The notes under the pieces: model-generated
The model's input: the letters and a program-made list of their open reading frames with translations, nothing else
Database searches by the model: none
What the model was told of the DNA's origin: nothing
Translations under genes and position numbers: made by a program
Assembly: GCF_017876295.1 (NCBI RefSeq)
Contig: NZ_JAGINT010000002.1
Coordinates: 1,612,001 to 1,676,000, forward strand
From: Kribbella aluminosa
GTDB lineage: Bacteria > Actinomycetota > Actinomycetes > Propionibacteriales > Kribbellaceae
Direction: 5' to 3'
DNA length: 64,000 nucleotides
Shown here: positions 25,063 through 33,480 of the stretch, piece by piece
Numbering within the stretch: the first letter of the stretch is position 1
Layout of the letters: the number at the start of each line of letters is the position of its first letter

Positions 25063-26988
25063 GTGACCCAGCACCACCAGTTCGACGCCGATTCCGCCGA
25101 CGGGCGGTTCAAGAAGCCGCGGCACAAGAAGCACCAGAACCAGTCGTACGGCGAACGCCTGGCCGCGGAGCCGACGTACGAAGCACCCCGTGAAGACAGC
25201 ACGCCGGTCAAGGGGTACCGCTCCGAGCAGCCCCGCGCCGACCGCGGGCAGCGCAACGGGCAGTCCAGCCGCGACGACCGGCCGCAGTACAACCGCACCG
25301 ACCGGCCGCAATCCAACCGCGCTGACCGCGCCCAGGACCGGCCGTCCTACAACCGCGACGACAAGCCGTCGTTCAACCGGGACGACAAGCCGCAGTACAA
25401 CCGCGACAGCCGTTCGTCGTACCAGCGGGACGACAAGCCGTCTTACAACCGGGACGACAAACCGGCGTACAACCGGGTCGACAAGCCGTCGTTCAACCGG
25501 GACGAGCGTCCGCGCTACAACCGGGACGATCGGCCGCAGTACAGCAATCGGGACAGCAACCGCGACAGCAACCGGGACAACCGGAGGTTCGAGCGGGACG
25601 AGAAGCCGCGGTTCGAGAAGAGCGACCGCAAGGACGAGCCGGTCGACCTCGGGACTGTTGCCGAGGACAACCAGTTCGCGGCGCTCGGGCTCGCCCCGCG
25701 GCTGGTCCAGCGGCTGGCCCGGGACGGCATCACCGCGCCGTTCCCGATCCAGGCTGCGACCATCCCGGACGCGCTGGCCGGCAAGGACGTGCTCGGCCGC
25801 GGCCAGACCGGTTCCGGCAAGACCCTCGGCTTCGGTCTCCCGACGCTGATGCGCCTCGCCGGCGGCCACACCGAGTCACGCCGTCCGCGCGGCATGATCC
25901 TGGTCCCGACCCGTGAGCTCGCGATGCAGGTGCACGACGCCCTCGAGCCGCTGGCGCACGTGATGAACGTGTCGCTCAAGCTGATCGCCGGCGGACTCCC
26001 GTACCCGAAGCAGATCGAGTCGCTGCGTCGTGGTGTCGACCTGCTGATCGCCACCCCGGGCCGGCTGATCGACCTGTGCGAGCAGGGCGCGGCCGACCTC
26101 GGCGCGGTCGAGGTCGCCGTACTCGACGAGGCCGACCACATGTGCGACATGGGCTTCATGCCGGCGGTCACCACGCTGCTCGACATGACCCCGCCCGAGG
26201 GCCAGCGGCTGCTGTTCTCCGCGACCCTGGACAACGACGTCGACAAGATCGTGAAGACCTACCTGAAGGACCCGGTGCAGCACTCGACCGAGTCCGGCCA
26301 GGCGACGGTCAGCACGATGGAGCACCACCTGCTGGTGATCGAGCCGGCGCACAAGCAGTCGCTGACGGCCGAGCTGGCCAGCCGCGACGGCCGGACCATC
26401 GTGTTCGTCCGTACCAAGCTGGGCGCCGACCGGATCGCCACCCAGCTGCGCGACCGCGGTGTGATGGCGGCGGCGCTGCACGGCGGCCTGACCCAGGGCA
26501 TGCGGAACCGGACGCTCGACCAGTTCAAGGACGGGTCGGTTCCGGTGCTGGTGGCGACGGACGTCGCGGCCCGCGGCATCCACGTCGACGACGTCGGTCT
26601 GGTCGTCCAGGCCGACCCGCCGGCCGAGCACAAGGACTACCTGCACCGTGCCGGTCGTACGGCGCGTGCCGGTGGCAAGGGCGCGGTTGTCACGCTCGTG
26701 CTGCCGCACCAGCGGCGCGGGATGATCCGGATGGCCGAGTCCGCCGGTGTGAAGACCGAGCCGGTTCGGGCCCGTCCGGGCGACGAGCTGGTGACCGAGC
26801 TGACCGGCGGCAGCAAGCCGTCCGGGTATCCGGTGAAGCTCCCCGCCCCGAAGCCGCAGCGCTTCGCCAAGGGCGGCGGAAAGCGCTTCGGCAACAACCG
26901 CCCGGGGCGCGGTCACGACAGCCGCGGCGGCAACGGCCCGCGCCGCAGCGGACCCCGCCGTACCGACGGCAAGTCCTACCAGCACTAA
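25063..26988 (+). CDS. DEAD-box RNA helicase with repeat-rich N-terminal tail
   Basis: 641 aa. Residues 1-190 are disordered and highly charged, with 8-residue near-repeats of the form K-P-S-Y-N-R-D-D. The helicase core follows: Q motif (F-P-I-Q), motif I G-Q-T-G-S-G-K-T (Lys253), P-T-R-E-L-A, T-P-G-R-L, D-E-A-D (Asp355), S-A-T, and motif VI H-R-A-G-R-T-A-R (from His528). A basic G/R-rich tail ends it. Predicted to unwind RNA in ribosome assembly or mRNA decay, perhaps in the cold. GTG at 25063 is preceded by GAGAGAG. A nested hairpin terminator follows. Confidence 0.93.
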   Translation: MTQHHQFDADSADGRFKKPRHKKHQNQSYGERLAAEPTYEAPREDSTPVKGYRSEQPRADRGQRNGQSSRDDRPQYNRTDRPQSNRADRAQDRPSYNRDDKPSFNRDDKPQYNRDSRSSYQRDDKPSYNRDDKPAYNRVDKPSFNRDERPRYNRDDRPQYSNRDSNRDSNRDNRRFERDEKPRFEKSDRKDEPVDLGTVAEDNQFAALGLAPRLVQRLARDGITAPFPIQAATIPDALAGKDVLGRGQTGSGKTLGFGLPTLMRLAGGHTESRRPRGMILVPTRELAMQVHDALEPLAHVMNVSLKLIAGGLPYPKQIESLRRGVDLLIATPGRLIDLCEQGAADLGAVEVAVLDEADHMCDMGFMPAVTTLLDMTPPEGQRLLFSATLDNDVDKIVKTYLKDPVQHSTESGQATVSTMEHHLLVIEPAHKQSLTAELASRDGRTIVFVRTKLGADRIATQLRDRGVMAAALHGGLTQGMRNRTLDQFKDGSVPVLVATDVAARGIHVDDVGLVVQADPPAEHKDYLHRAGRTARAGGKGAVVTLVLPHQRRGMIRMAESAGVKTEPVRARPGDELVTELTGGSKPSGYPVKLPAPKPQRFAKGGGKRFGNNRPGRGHDSRGGNGPRRSGPRRTDGKSYQH

Positions 26989-26995
26989 CCCTCGG

Positions 26996-27085
26996 CCGTT
27001 TGAGGGGTTAACCCCGTAAACCGCCCCTTCACCCCTCGCATGCAGGAGGTGAAGGGGCAAGGTGAGGGGTTAACCCCTCAAACGG
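26996..27085. terminator. Nested bidirectional terminator
   Basis: Outer arms CCGTTTGAGGGGTTAACCCC (26996-27015) and GGGGTTAACCCCTCAAACGG (27066-27085) are a perfect 20-bp inverted repeat. Nested inside, GCCCCTTCACC (27023-27033) pairs with GGTGAAGGGGC (27048-27058). It lies between convergent genes and would fold equally on either transcript. Confidence 0.85.
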
Positions 27086-27115
27086 TCCCCGCCGGCCGGA
27101 GCTGGCTGGGGTGGG

Positions 27116-28204
27116 TCAGGTGAGGACGGCCCAGAGGCGGGCCAGGACGGTGGCGATCTCGTCGGCGTTCAGGGGGACCAGTTCGAGCATCAGTTCGTCG
27201 TCGGCGACTCGGTCGGTCATCACGTAGATCGGCGGGGTACCGGCCTCGAGCTCGGTGGCGACGCGTTTGGCGTCCTCCACCTTCAGCAGTACCCGTGACA
27301 CCTGCAGGCCGGTCGAGTCCGGGACCGCCGTGACCCCGGCGCCGGGGATCCGCGACACCGCGGTCACGAACGCGTCCACCTTGGCGCGCTCGTCCGCCTG
27401 CCATTTCACCCGGTCGATCGCCTGCCACTCCTCGAGCGCCGCGAGTACGCCGACGATCGCTTCCTTGGTCGGCTTCATCACCCGGCCGATGCCCTTGTCC
27501 TGCGCCCGTACCGCCTGCACCAGCGCCCAGGTCCCGGCGACCAGCCCGGCGGTCGGCGAGCCGAGGTACTTCTGCCCGCTGACCAGCACCAGGTCCGCGC
27601 CGGTGGCGAGCAGGTCCGCGATCTGCGGGAACTGCGCCGCACCGTCGATGATCGCCGGTACGCCGCGGCGGTGCGCGGCCTTGATCGCCGCCGCCAGGTC
27701 GATCGGCTCGCCGCGGGTCAGCCGCGACGACACCAGCATCAGGCAGGCGACGTCCGGCCCGTCGAGCTCGGCCTCCAGGTCGGCGAGCGTGCAGCCGTCC
27801 TCGTCGCCGGCCAGATCCACCTGGGCGCCGGCCAGCCGGATGCCCTGCAGGTTCGAGTGGCCGTAGTCGACCACGTGGCAGGCCGGCAGGACGACTCGGT
27901 TGTGCATGTCGGTCGTGTCCGGCAACGCCGCCGTACGGCGTGGATCGCCGCCGGTCATCGTGGCCGCGACCGCGAGCGTGATCCCGGCCGCGGTGCAGTG
28001 CACGACGGCCCCCGCCTGGGCGCCGGTGACCTGCGCGATCGCCTCGCTCGCCCGGTCGCGCAGCTCGTCCAGCACGAAGAACTCAGGCAGCGCCTGGGCG
28101 ACGGCAGCCGCGACACCGTCGGAACTCCGGGACACCCCGAGCGGGGTGTACGTCCCCCTGGCGTTGATCACCACACTCAATCGATAACGATCGTGGATGC
28201 TCAT
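27116..28204 (-). CDS. SelA-fold PLP enzyme (not selenocysteine synthase)
   Basis: 362 aa fold-type I PLP protein of the SelA/DgaE superfamily. It has N-A-R-G-T-Y-T-P-L-G near the start, the aspartate strand I-I-D-G-A-A-Q, and the Schiff-base lysine in V-S-G-Q-K-Y-L-G-S-P-T-A-G-L (Lys212). It lacks the N-terminal extension of true selenocysteine synthase, and no selB/selD/selC is nearby. D-glucosaminate-6-phosphate ammonia-lyase-like or another amino-acid lyase activity is more likely; the substrate is unknown. ATG 28204; an in-frame upstream extension to 28261 is possible. Confidence 0.78.
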   Translation of the reverse strand: MSIHDRYRLSVVINARGTYTPLGVSRSSDGVAAAVAQALPEFFVLDELRDRASEAIAQVTGAQAGAVVHCTAAGITLAVAATMTGGDPRRTAALPDTTDMHNRVVLPACHVVDYGHSNLQGIRLAGAQVDLAGDEDGCTLADLEAELDGPDVACLMLVSSRLTRGEPIDLAAAIKAAHRRGVPAIIDGAAQFPQIADLLATGADLVLVSGQKYLGSPTAGLVAGTWALVQAVRAQDKGIGRVMKPTKEAIVGVLAALEEWQAIDRVKWQADERAKVDAFVTAVSRIPGAGVTAVPDSTGLQVSRVLLKVEDAKRVATELEAGTPPIYVMTDRVADDELMLELVPLNADEIATVLARLWAVLT

Positions 28205-28265
28205 GGTGTTGCTGAGCGTAGTGGTCACGGACCGCAATTGGCGAGAGTCTGTCGGTGGCAAGTTA

Positions 28266-28294
28266 TTGACCTCAAGCTACTCGTGAGTCATTCT
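28266..28294 (+). promoter_or_regulatory. Candidate promoter for acylase gene
   Basis: TTGACC (28266-28271), a 17-base spacer, then CATTCT (28289-28294), 27 bases before the GTG start. The spacer holds a small dyad GTGAG-TCATT-CTCAC. The -10 match is weak. Confidence 0.35.
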
Positions 28295-28320
28295 CACTTT
28301 TACCGACCTGAGGAGGGACC

Positions 28321-31300
28321 GTGCCCCGCCCCGCACTTCGCACCCGCCTTCGCGCGACGGCCGCCGTAGCCGCCGTCGTCGCCGTCCTTGCCGCGCTGCC
28401 GGCGCCGACCCAAGCAGCGCCGCGAGCAGTTGCCGCGGATCCCACGGATTATTGCCTTGGGCAATGTCGTGACATCCTGCCGCCAGGCCAGAACGGCAGC
28501 GCGACATTCACGGATCTCCTTGCCTTCAAGGCGTTGGGAGTCCGTCCGCCGCATTTCAGCGACAGCCTGAAGCCGTACCAGGACCTGGCCTGGAACTCGC
28601 AGGGCATCACCGACGACGGCCTCGCGCCGTACTACGACGACTCGTCGTTCGGGGTGAAACCGGACGACGTGGCAAGCACCGTCCAGCCGCGCAGCGACGT
28701 GACGATCGTCCGCGACAAGTCGCGCGGAATCCCGCACATCACCGGCACCACCCGGCTCGGCACGATGTTCGGTGCCGGGTACGCCGGCGCGCAGGACCGG
28801 CTGTTCGTGATGGACGTGTTCCGGCACCTCGGGCGCGGTCAGCTGACGCCGTTCGCGGGCGGTGCCGCGGCGAACCGCGAGTTCGAGCAGGAGTTCTGGC
28901 GGACCGCGCCGTACACCGAGGCCGATCTGCAGCGGCAGTTCGACGCCGCCGCCACGCTGTACGGCGCCGACGGCGTGAAGATGCAGCAGGACATCCAGGC
29001 CTGGGTCGACGGCGTCAACCACTACATCGACACGGTCGGGATCGGCTACCCCGGTGAGTACGTCGCACTCGGTCTGCAGTGGCCGACGCCGCACTGGAAG
29101 GTCACCGACGTGGTGGCCACCGCGGCCGTGGTCGCGGGCATCTTCGGCACCGGCGGTGGTTCCGAGGTGACGTCCGCGCTGGCGTTGCTCGAGGCGCAGG
29201 CGAAGTACGGCGTTGCCCAGGGCACCAAGGTGTGGGAGTCGTTCCGCTCGCAGAACGACCCCGAGGCCAGTACGACGGTGCACAACGGGACGACCTTCCC
29301 GTACGGGAGCACCGGGCCGAACCCGGCCGGTCGCGCGCTGCCGGACCGCGGCTCGGTCACCGCGGAACCCGAGGTGATCGACCAGACCGCGAACAAGACG
29401 GCGGCCGCAAAGCCCGCGCCGAAGGGATCCGAAGCACTCAAGGGCATCTTCGACAAGGGCCTGTTCCCGGAGGGCTTCGGAAAGAAAGGAATGTCGAACG
29501 CACTCCTGGTTTCCGGCGCGCACACCCAGAGCGGCAACCCGATCGCGGTCTTCGGCCCACAGACCGGGTACTTCGCCCCGCAGTTGCTGCTGCGCCAGGA
29601 GTTGCAAGGCCCCGGCGTCAGCTCGCGGGGAATCGCTTTCGCCGGGCTCAACTTCTACACGCTGATCGGCCGCGGCCCGGACTACTCGTGGAGCGCCACG
29701 TCCGCCGGGCAGGACATCACCGACACGTTCGCCGTACCGCTGTGCGAACCCGGTGGCGGAACGCCGACGAAAACCTCGCAGTACTACGTTTTCCGTGGCC
29801 AGTGCGTACCGATCGAGCGGCTCGAGCGGCACAACTCGTGGTACTCCAGCCTCGGGTCCTCGGAGCCTGCCGGGTCGTACACGTTGGTTGCCCTGCGCAC
29901 CAAGTACGGCATCGTGACACACCGCGGAACGGTGGGCGGAAAACCTGTTCTGTTCACGAAGAACCGGTCGACGTACGGTAACGAGGCGGGGTCGGCGCTC
30001 GGGTTCATGCAGTTCAACGACCCGGACAGGATCCACTCGGCCGCCGACTTCCAGAAGGCCGCGGCGAACATCGGGTACACGTTCAACTGGTTCTACACGG
30101 ACAAGAACTCGATCGCGTACTTCAACTCCGGCGACAACCCGGTCCGCGCGGACGGCGCCGACCCGAACCTGCCGACCTGGAGCTCGTACGAGTGGAAGGG
30201 CTGGAACCCGGACACGAACCGCGCCACCTACACGCCGCCGGCGCAGCACCCGCAGGTCGTGAACCAGGACTACCTGACCAGCTGGAACAACAAACAGGCA
30301 CCCGGGTACTCCGCCTCGGACGGGCAGTGGGGGTACAACGCGGTCTACCGCAGCCAGCCGCTCGACGACCGGATCAAGGCCGTCATCGGCAGCGGGCAGA
30401 AGTTCACCCGCGGCAGGCTGGTCGAGGCGATGGAGGACGCCGCCACCGTCGACCTCCGCGGCGACCAGGTGCTGCCGTACCTGCTGCGCGTCCTGAAGTC
30501 CGCACCGATCACCGACCCGGCTATCGCCGACGCGGTCGCCAAGCTGACGGCTTGGCAACAGTCCGGCGCCCACCGCAAGACCCCCAACGCGTCGTCCCGG
30601 ACCTACGGCAACGCCGACGCCATTCAGTTGCTGGATGCTTGGTGGCCCCTGCTTGTCCCGGCCGAGTTCAAGGACCTCGGACCGGATCTCTACAGCGCGC
30701 TGACCGCGAACCTGAAGATCGACGAGCGGCCGAGCGCGCAGGGATCGTCCTTCCAGAGCGGCTGGTGGGGCTTCGTCCAACGCGACCTGCGCAAGGTGCT
30801 CGGCGATCCTGTGAAGGCCTCGCAGCCGGTGACGTACTGCGGCGGCGGAACGTTGGCCGGCTGCAGGTCGGTGCTGACGGAGACCTTGCTGGGGGCAACC
30901 AAGACGCCGGCGACCACGACGTACCCGGCGACCGCCGACTGTGCGGCCGGTGACCAGTTCTGCGCCGACCAGATCGCGCACAACCCGATGGGCGGCATCA
31001 CCCAGGACCGGATCGCCTGGGTGAACCGGCCGACGTACCAGCAGGTGGTCGAGTTCCCGGCGAAGCGCGGCGACGACGTCAGCAACCTGGCGGCCGGGAA
31101 GACGGCGACCGCGAGCAGTTACGAGAAGGGCTGGTACAACTCGCCGCCTGCGCAGGCGGTCGACGGCAAGCTCGACACCCGGTGGGCGAGCGACTGGTCG
31201 GATCCGCAGTGGCTGAAGGTTGACCTCGGCAACGAGCAGACGGTCGGCCGGGTGGTGCTGCAGTGGGAGGCGGCGTACGCGAAGGGCTACCGGGTCGAGG

Positions 31301-31473
31301 TCTCCCGGGACGGGTCGACGTGGCAGCAGGTGTACGCGACGACGGCCGGGAACGGCGGGGAGGACGTGGTCCGGTTCAGCGCCGTACCGGCCCGGTACGT
31401 GCGGGTGACGGGGACGCAGCGGGCGACGTCCTACGGGTATTCGCTGTATGAGCTGCAGGCCTACCAGCAATGA
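28321..31473 (+). CDS. Secreted penicillin-acylase family enzyme with discoidin domain
   Basis: 1050 aa. A Sec signal (residues 1-33) precedes an Ntn-hydrolase of the penicillin amidase / acyl-homoserine-lactone acylase family: alpha-part I-V-R-D-K-S-R-G-I-P-H-I-T-G and G-Y-A-G-A-Q-D-R-L-F-V-M-D, a spacer, then the processing site before Ser392 (G-M-S-N-A-L-L-V-S-G), the predicted N-terminal nucleophile. Residues about 920-1050 form an F5/8 type C (discoidin) domain (A-V-D-G-K-L-D-T-R-W-A-S; A-R-Y-V-R-V-T-G), probably binding glycans. Start GTG 28321 follows GAGGAGGG. Substrate could be lactone signals, penicillins or acyl peptides; not decidable here. Confidence 0.88.
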   Translation: MPRPALRTRLRATAAVAAVVAVLAALPAPTQAAPRAVAADPTDYCLGQCRDILPPGQNGSATFTDLLAFKALGVRPPHFSDSLKPYQDLAWNSQGITDDGLAPYYDDSSFGVKPDDVASTVQPRSDVTIVRDKSRGIPHITGTTRLGTMFGAGYAGAQDRLFVMDVFRHLGRGQLTPFAGGAAANREFEQEFWRTAPYTEADLQRQFDAAATLYGADGVKMQQDIQAWVDGVNHYIDTVGIGYPGEYVALGLQWPTPHWKVTDVVATAAVVAGIFGTGGGSEVTSALALLEAQAKYGVAQGTKVWESFRSQNDPEASTTVHNGTTFPYGSTGPNPAGRALPDRGSVTAEPEVIDQTANKTAAAKPAPKGSEALKGIFDKGLFPEGFGKKGMSNALLVSGAHTQSGNPIAVFGPQTGYFAPQLLLRQELQGPGVSSRGIAFAGLNFYTLIGRGPDYSWSATSAGQDITDTFAVPLCEPGGGTPTKTSQYYVFRGQCVPIERLERHNSWYSSLGSSEPAGSYTLVALRTKYGIVTHRGTVGGKPVLFTKNRSTYGNEAGSALGFMQFNDPDRIHSAADFQKAAANIGYTFNWFYTDKNSIAYFNSGDNPVRADGADPNLPTWSSYEWKGWNPDTNRATYTPPAQHPQVVNQDYLTSWNNKQAPGYSASDGQWGYNAVYRSQPLDDRIKAVIGSGQKFTRGRLVEAMEDAATVDLRGDQVLPYLLRVLKSAPITDPAIADAVAKLTAWQQSGAHRKTPNASSRTYGNADAIQLLDAWWPLLVPAEFKDLGPDLYSALTANLKIDERPSAQGSSFQSGWWGFVQRDLRKVLGDPVKASQPVTYCGGGTLAGCRSVLTETLLGATKTPATTTYPATADCAAGDQFCADQIAHNPMGGITQDRIAWVNRPTYQQVVEFPAKRGDDVSNLAAGKTATASSYEKGWYNSPPAQAVDGKLDTRWASDWSDPQWLKVDLGNEQTVGRVVLQWEAAYAKGYRVEVSRDGSTWQQVYATTAGNGGEDVVRFSAVPARYVRVTGTQRATSYGYSLYELQAYQQ

Positions 31474-31505
31474 GACACAGCAGATGGTGATGCCAGGATG
31501 AGTGC

Positions 31506-32099
31506 ATGACACAGAACTTTCCTCCGAACCAGCCGTATCCGCCGCAGCAGCCGGGCTACCAGCAAGGCCCGCCTCCGGGGTACCAGGGCCCTCCCCAGAA
31601 TCAAGCCCCGCCCGGGTACCAGCAGGGGCCGCCGCAGCAGCAGGGGTACGGTCAGCCGGGTGGGTACCAGCAGCCGGCGCCGTCCAACGTGCCGCACGTC
31701 GCGCCGCAGGGGTCGCCGTACCCGGTGCTGGTCTCGACGATGAACGACCTGCCCGGGTACACCGCGGAGAAGGTGTTCGGCGAGGTGTTCGGGCTGACCG
31801 TCCGGAGTCGCGACTTCGGGTCGAACTTCACCGCGAGCTTCCGGTCGCTCGGCGGCGGCGAGGTGCCGGAGTACACCCAGATGCTGGCCGAGTCCCGGCA
31901 CGTCGCCGTGCTGCGGATGAGCCAGATGGCGCAACAGATGGGCGCGAACGCGATCCTCGCGATGCGGTTCGACTGCAACGAGATCGCGAACACGATGAGC
32001 GAGGTGGCCGCCTACGGTACGGCGGTCGTGGTGCAGAAGGTGGAGCCGCCGCGTCCGCAGGACTCCAAACCCGATGAGGATGATGCGAATGACAGCTGA
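31506..32099 (+). CDS. YbjQ-family protein with Pro/Gln-rich tail
   Basis: 197 aa. Residues 1-68 are low complexity (P-G-Y-Q-Q-G-P-P repeats). Residues about 72-180 fit the YbjQ/UPF0145 family: V-S-T-M-N-D-L-P-G-Y, V-F-G-E-V-F-G-L-T-V-R-S-R-D, the A-x-x-x-G-A-N-A-I-L-A-M-R-F-D core, and T-A-V-V-V-Q at the end. The family forms pentameric rings; its role is unknown. Its stop overlaps the beta-glucosidase start region. Confidence 0.8.
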   Translation: MTQNFPPNQPYPPQQPGYQQGPPPGYQGPPQNQAPPGYQQGPPQQQGYGQPGGYQQPAPSNVPHVAPQGSPYPVLVSTMNDLPGYTAEKVFGEVFGLTVRSRDFGSNFTASFRSLGGGEVPEYTQMLAESRHVAVLRMSQMAQQMGANAILAMRFDCNEIANTMSEVAAYGTAVVVQKVEPPRPQDSKPDEDDANDS

Positions 32100-33480
32100 C
32101 TTCACCCCGCCGAGCGCAGCGAGCGAAAAACTGGTACTGCCGCCCGGATTCCGCTGGGGTGTGTCGACGTCGGCGTACCAGATCGAGGGTGCCGTGGCCG
32201 AGGGTGGTCGCGGCACCTCCACCTGGGACACGTTCTGCGCCGAGCCCGGGAAGATCCTCGACGGCGACACCGGTGCCGTTGCCTGCGACCACTACCACCG
32301 GTACGCCGATGACGTCGCGTTGATGCGTGAGCTCGGGGTCGACACGTACCGGTTCTCGTTCGCGTGGCCGCGGATCCAGCCGACCGGGAGCGGCCCGGGG
32401 AACGCGGCCGGTCTGGACTTCTACGACCGGCTCATCGACGCGCTGCTCGGCGCCGGGATCCAGCCGGCGCCGACGCTCTACCACTGGGACACGCCGCAGC
32501 CGCTCGAGGACGCAGGCGGCTGGCTGAACCGGGACATCACGGAGCGGTTCGCGGAGTACGCCGGGATCCTCGGGGCTCGGTTCGCGGACCGGGTGCCGCT
32601 GTGGATCACCATCAACGAGCCGATGGTGCTGACGCTGATGGGGTACTCGCTCGGTGCGCACGCGCCTGGGAAAGAGTTGCTGTTCGACGCGCTGCCGGTT
32701 GCGCATCATCAGCTGCTGGCACACGGCCGCGCGGTGCAGGCGCTGCGGGCTGCCGGGGCTGAGCAGATCGGTATCGCGTCGAACCACGCGCCGGCCTGGC
32801 CGGCCAGTGACAGTCCTGAGGACCGGGAAGCGGCCGGGCTGTACGACAACCTGATCAACTGGATGTTCGCCGATCCGGTCATCCTCGGTGAGTACCCGTG
32901 GGGGATGGGCGACGGGATGCCCGGCCCGGTCGCCGACGACCTCGCGATCATCTCGACGCCGCTCGACTTCTTCGGCATCAACCACTACGCGCCGGTGTCG
33001 GTCGGCGCCGCTACCGGTCAGGCCGACACGGCCGCGACCGACGGCGTACAACTGCCGCCTGGTCTGCCGTTCGAGCCGCGGACCCTGCCTGGTTACCCGA
33101 CCACGGACTTCGGCTGGCCGATCGTGCCCGATGCCTTCGGGGAGACTTTGCGGATCTTCCGCGACCGGTACGGCGACAAGCTGCCGCCGATCTACATCAC
33201 CGAGAACGGCTGCGCGATCAACGACGGGCCCGTCGACGGGGTGGTGGCGGATCAGCGCCGGATCGACTACCTGGACGGGTACCTGCGCTCGCTGAAGTCG
33301 GCGATCGACGACGGGATCGACGTCCGTGGGTACTTCCAATGGTCTCTGCTGGACAACTTCGAGTGGGCGGCCGGGTACTCCCAGCGCTTCGGTCTGGTAC
33401 ATGTCGACTTCAAGACGTTGGAGCGGACTCCGAAGGCTTCGTACTTCTGGCTCCAGGCACTGATAGCCCAGAATCGCTGA
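32089..33480 (+). CDS. Beta-glucosidase, glycoside hydrolase family 1
   Basis: 463 aa cytoplasmic GH1 enzyme. The N-terminal F-R-W-G-V-S-T-S-A-Y-Q-I-E-G-A is the family signature; acid/base Glu177 is in T-I-N-E-P and nucleophile Glu372 in I-T-E-N-G. C-terminal E-W-A-A-G-Y-S-Q-R-F-G-L-V-H-V-D also fits. Several ATGs lie at 32074-32089; I take the last, which overlaps the previous stop. It shares one base with the next gene (TGATG), an MFS transporter that probably imports its beta-glucoside. Confidence 0.92.
   Translation: MTADFTPPSAASEKLVLPPGFRWGVSTSAYQIEGAVAEGGRGTSTWDTFCAEPGKILDGDTGAVACDHYHRYADDVALMRELGVDTYRFSFAWPRIQPTGSGPGNAAGLDFYDRLIDALLGAGIQPAPTLYHWDTPQPLEDAGGWLNRDITERFAEYAGILGARFADRVPLWITINEPMVLTLMGYSLGAHAPGKELLFDALPVAHHQLLAHGRAVQALRAAGAEQIGIASNHAPAWPASDSPEDREAAGLYDNLINWMFADPVILGEYPWGMGDGMPGPVADDLAIISTPLDFFGINHYAPVSVGAATGQADTAATDGVQLPPGLPFEPRTLPGYPTTDFGWPIVPDAFGETLRIFRDRYGDKLPPIYITENGCAINDGPVDGVVADQRRIDYLDGYLRSLKSAIDDGIDVRGYFQWSLLDNFEWAAGYSQRFGLVHVDFKTLERTPKASYFWLQALIAQNR

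Noticed and set aside
25195..25620. Regular repeats resembling a CRISPR array
   Set aside because: The 24-base near-repeats are in frame, degenerate and without spacers; they encode the helicase tail.
27116..28204. Annotation as selenocysteine synthase SelA
   Set aside because: The SelA N-terminal domain is missing and no selenium genes are seen; the SelA fold is shared by other PLP enzymes.
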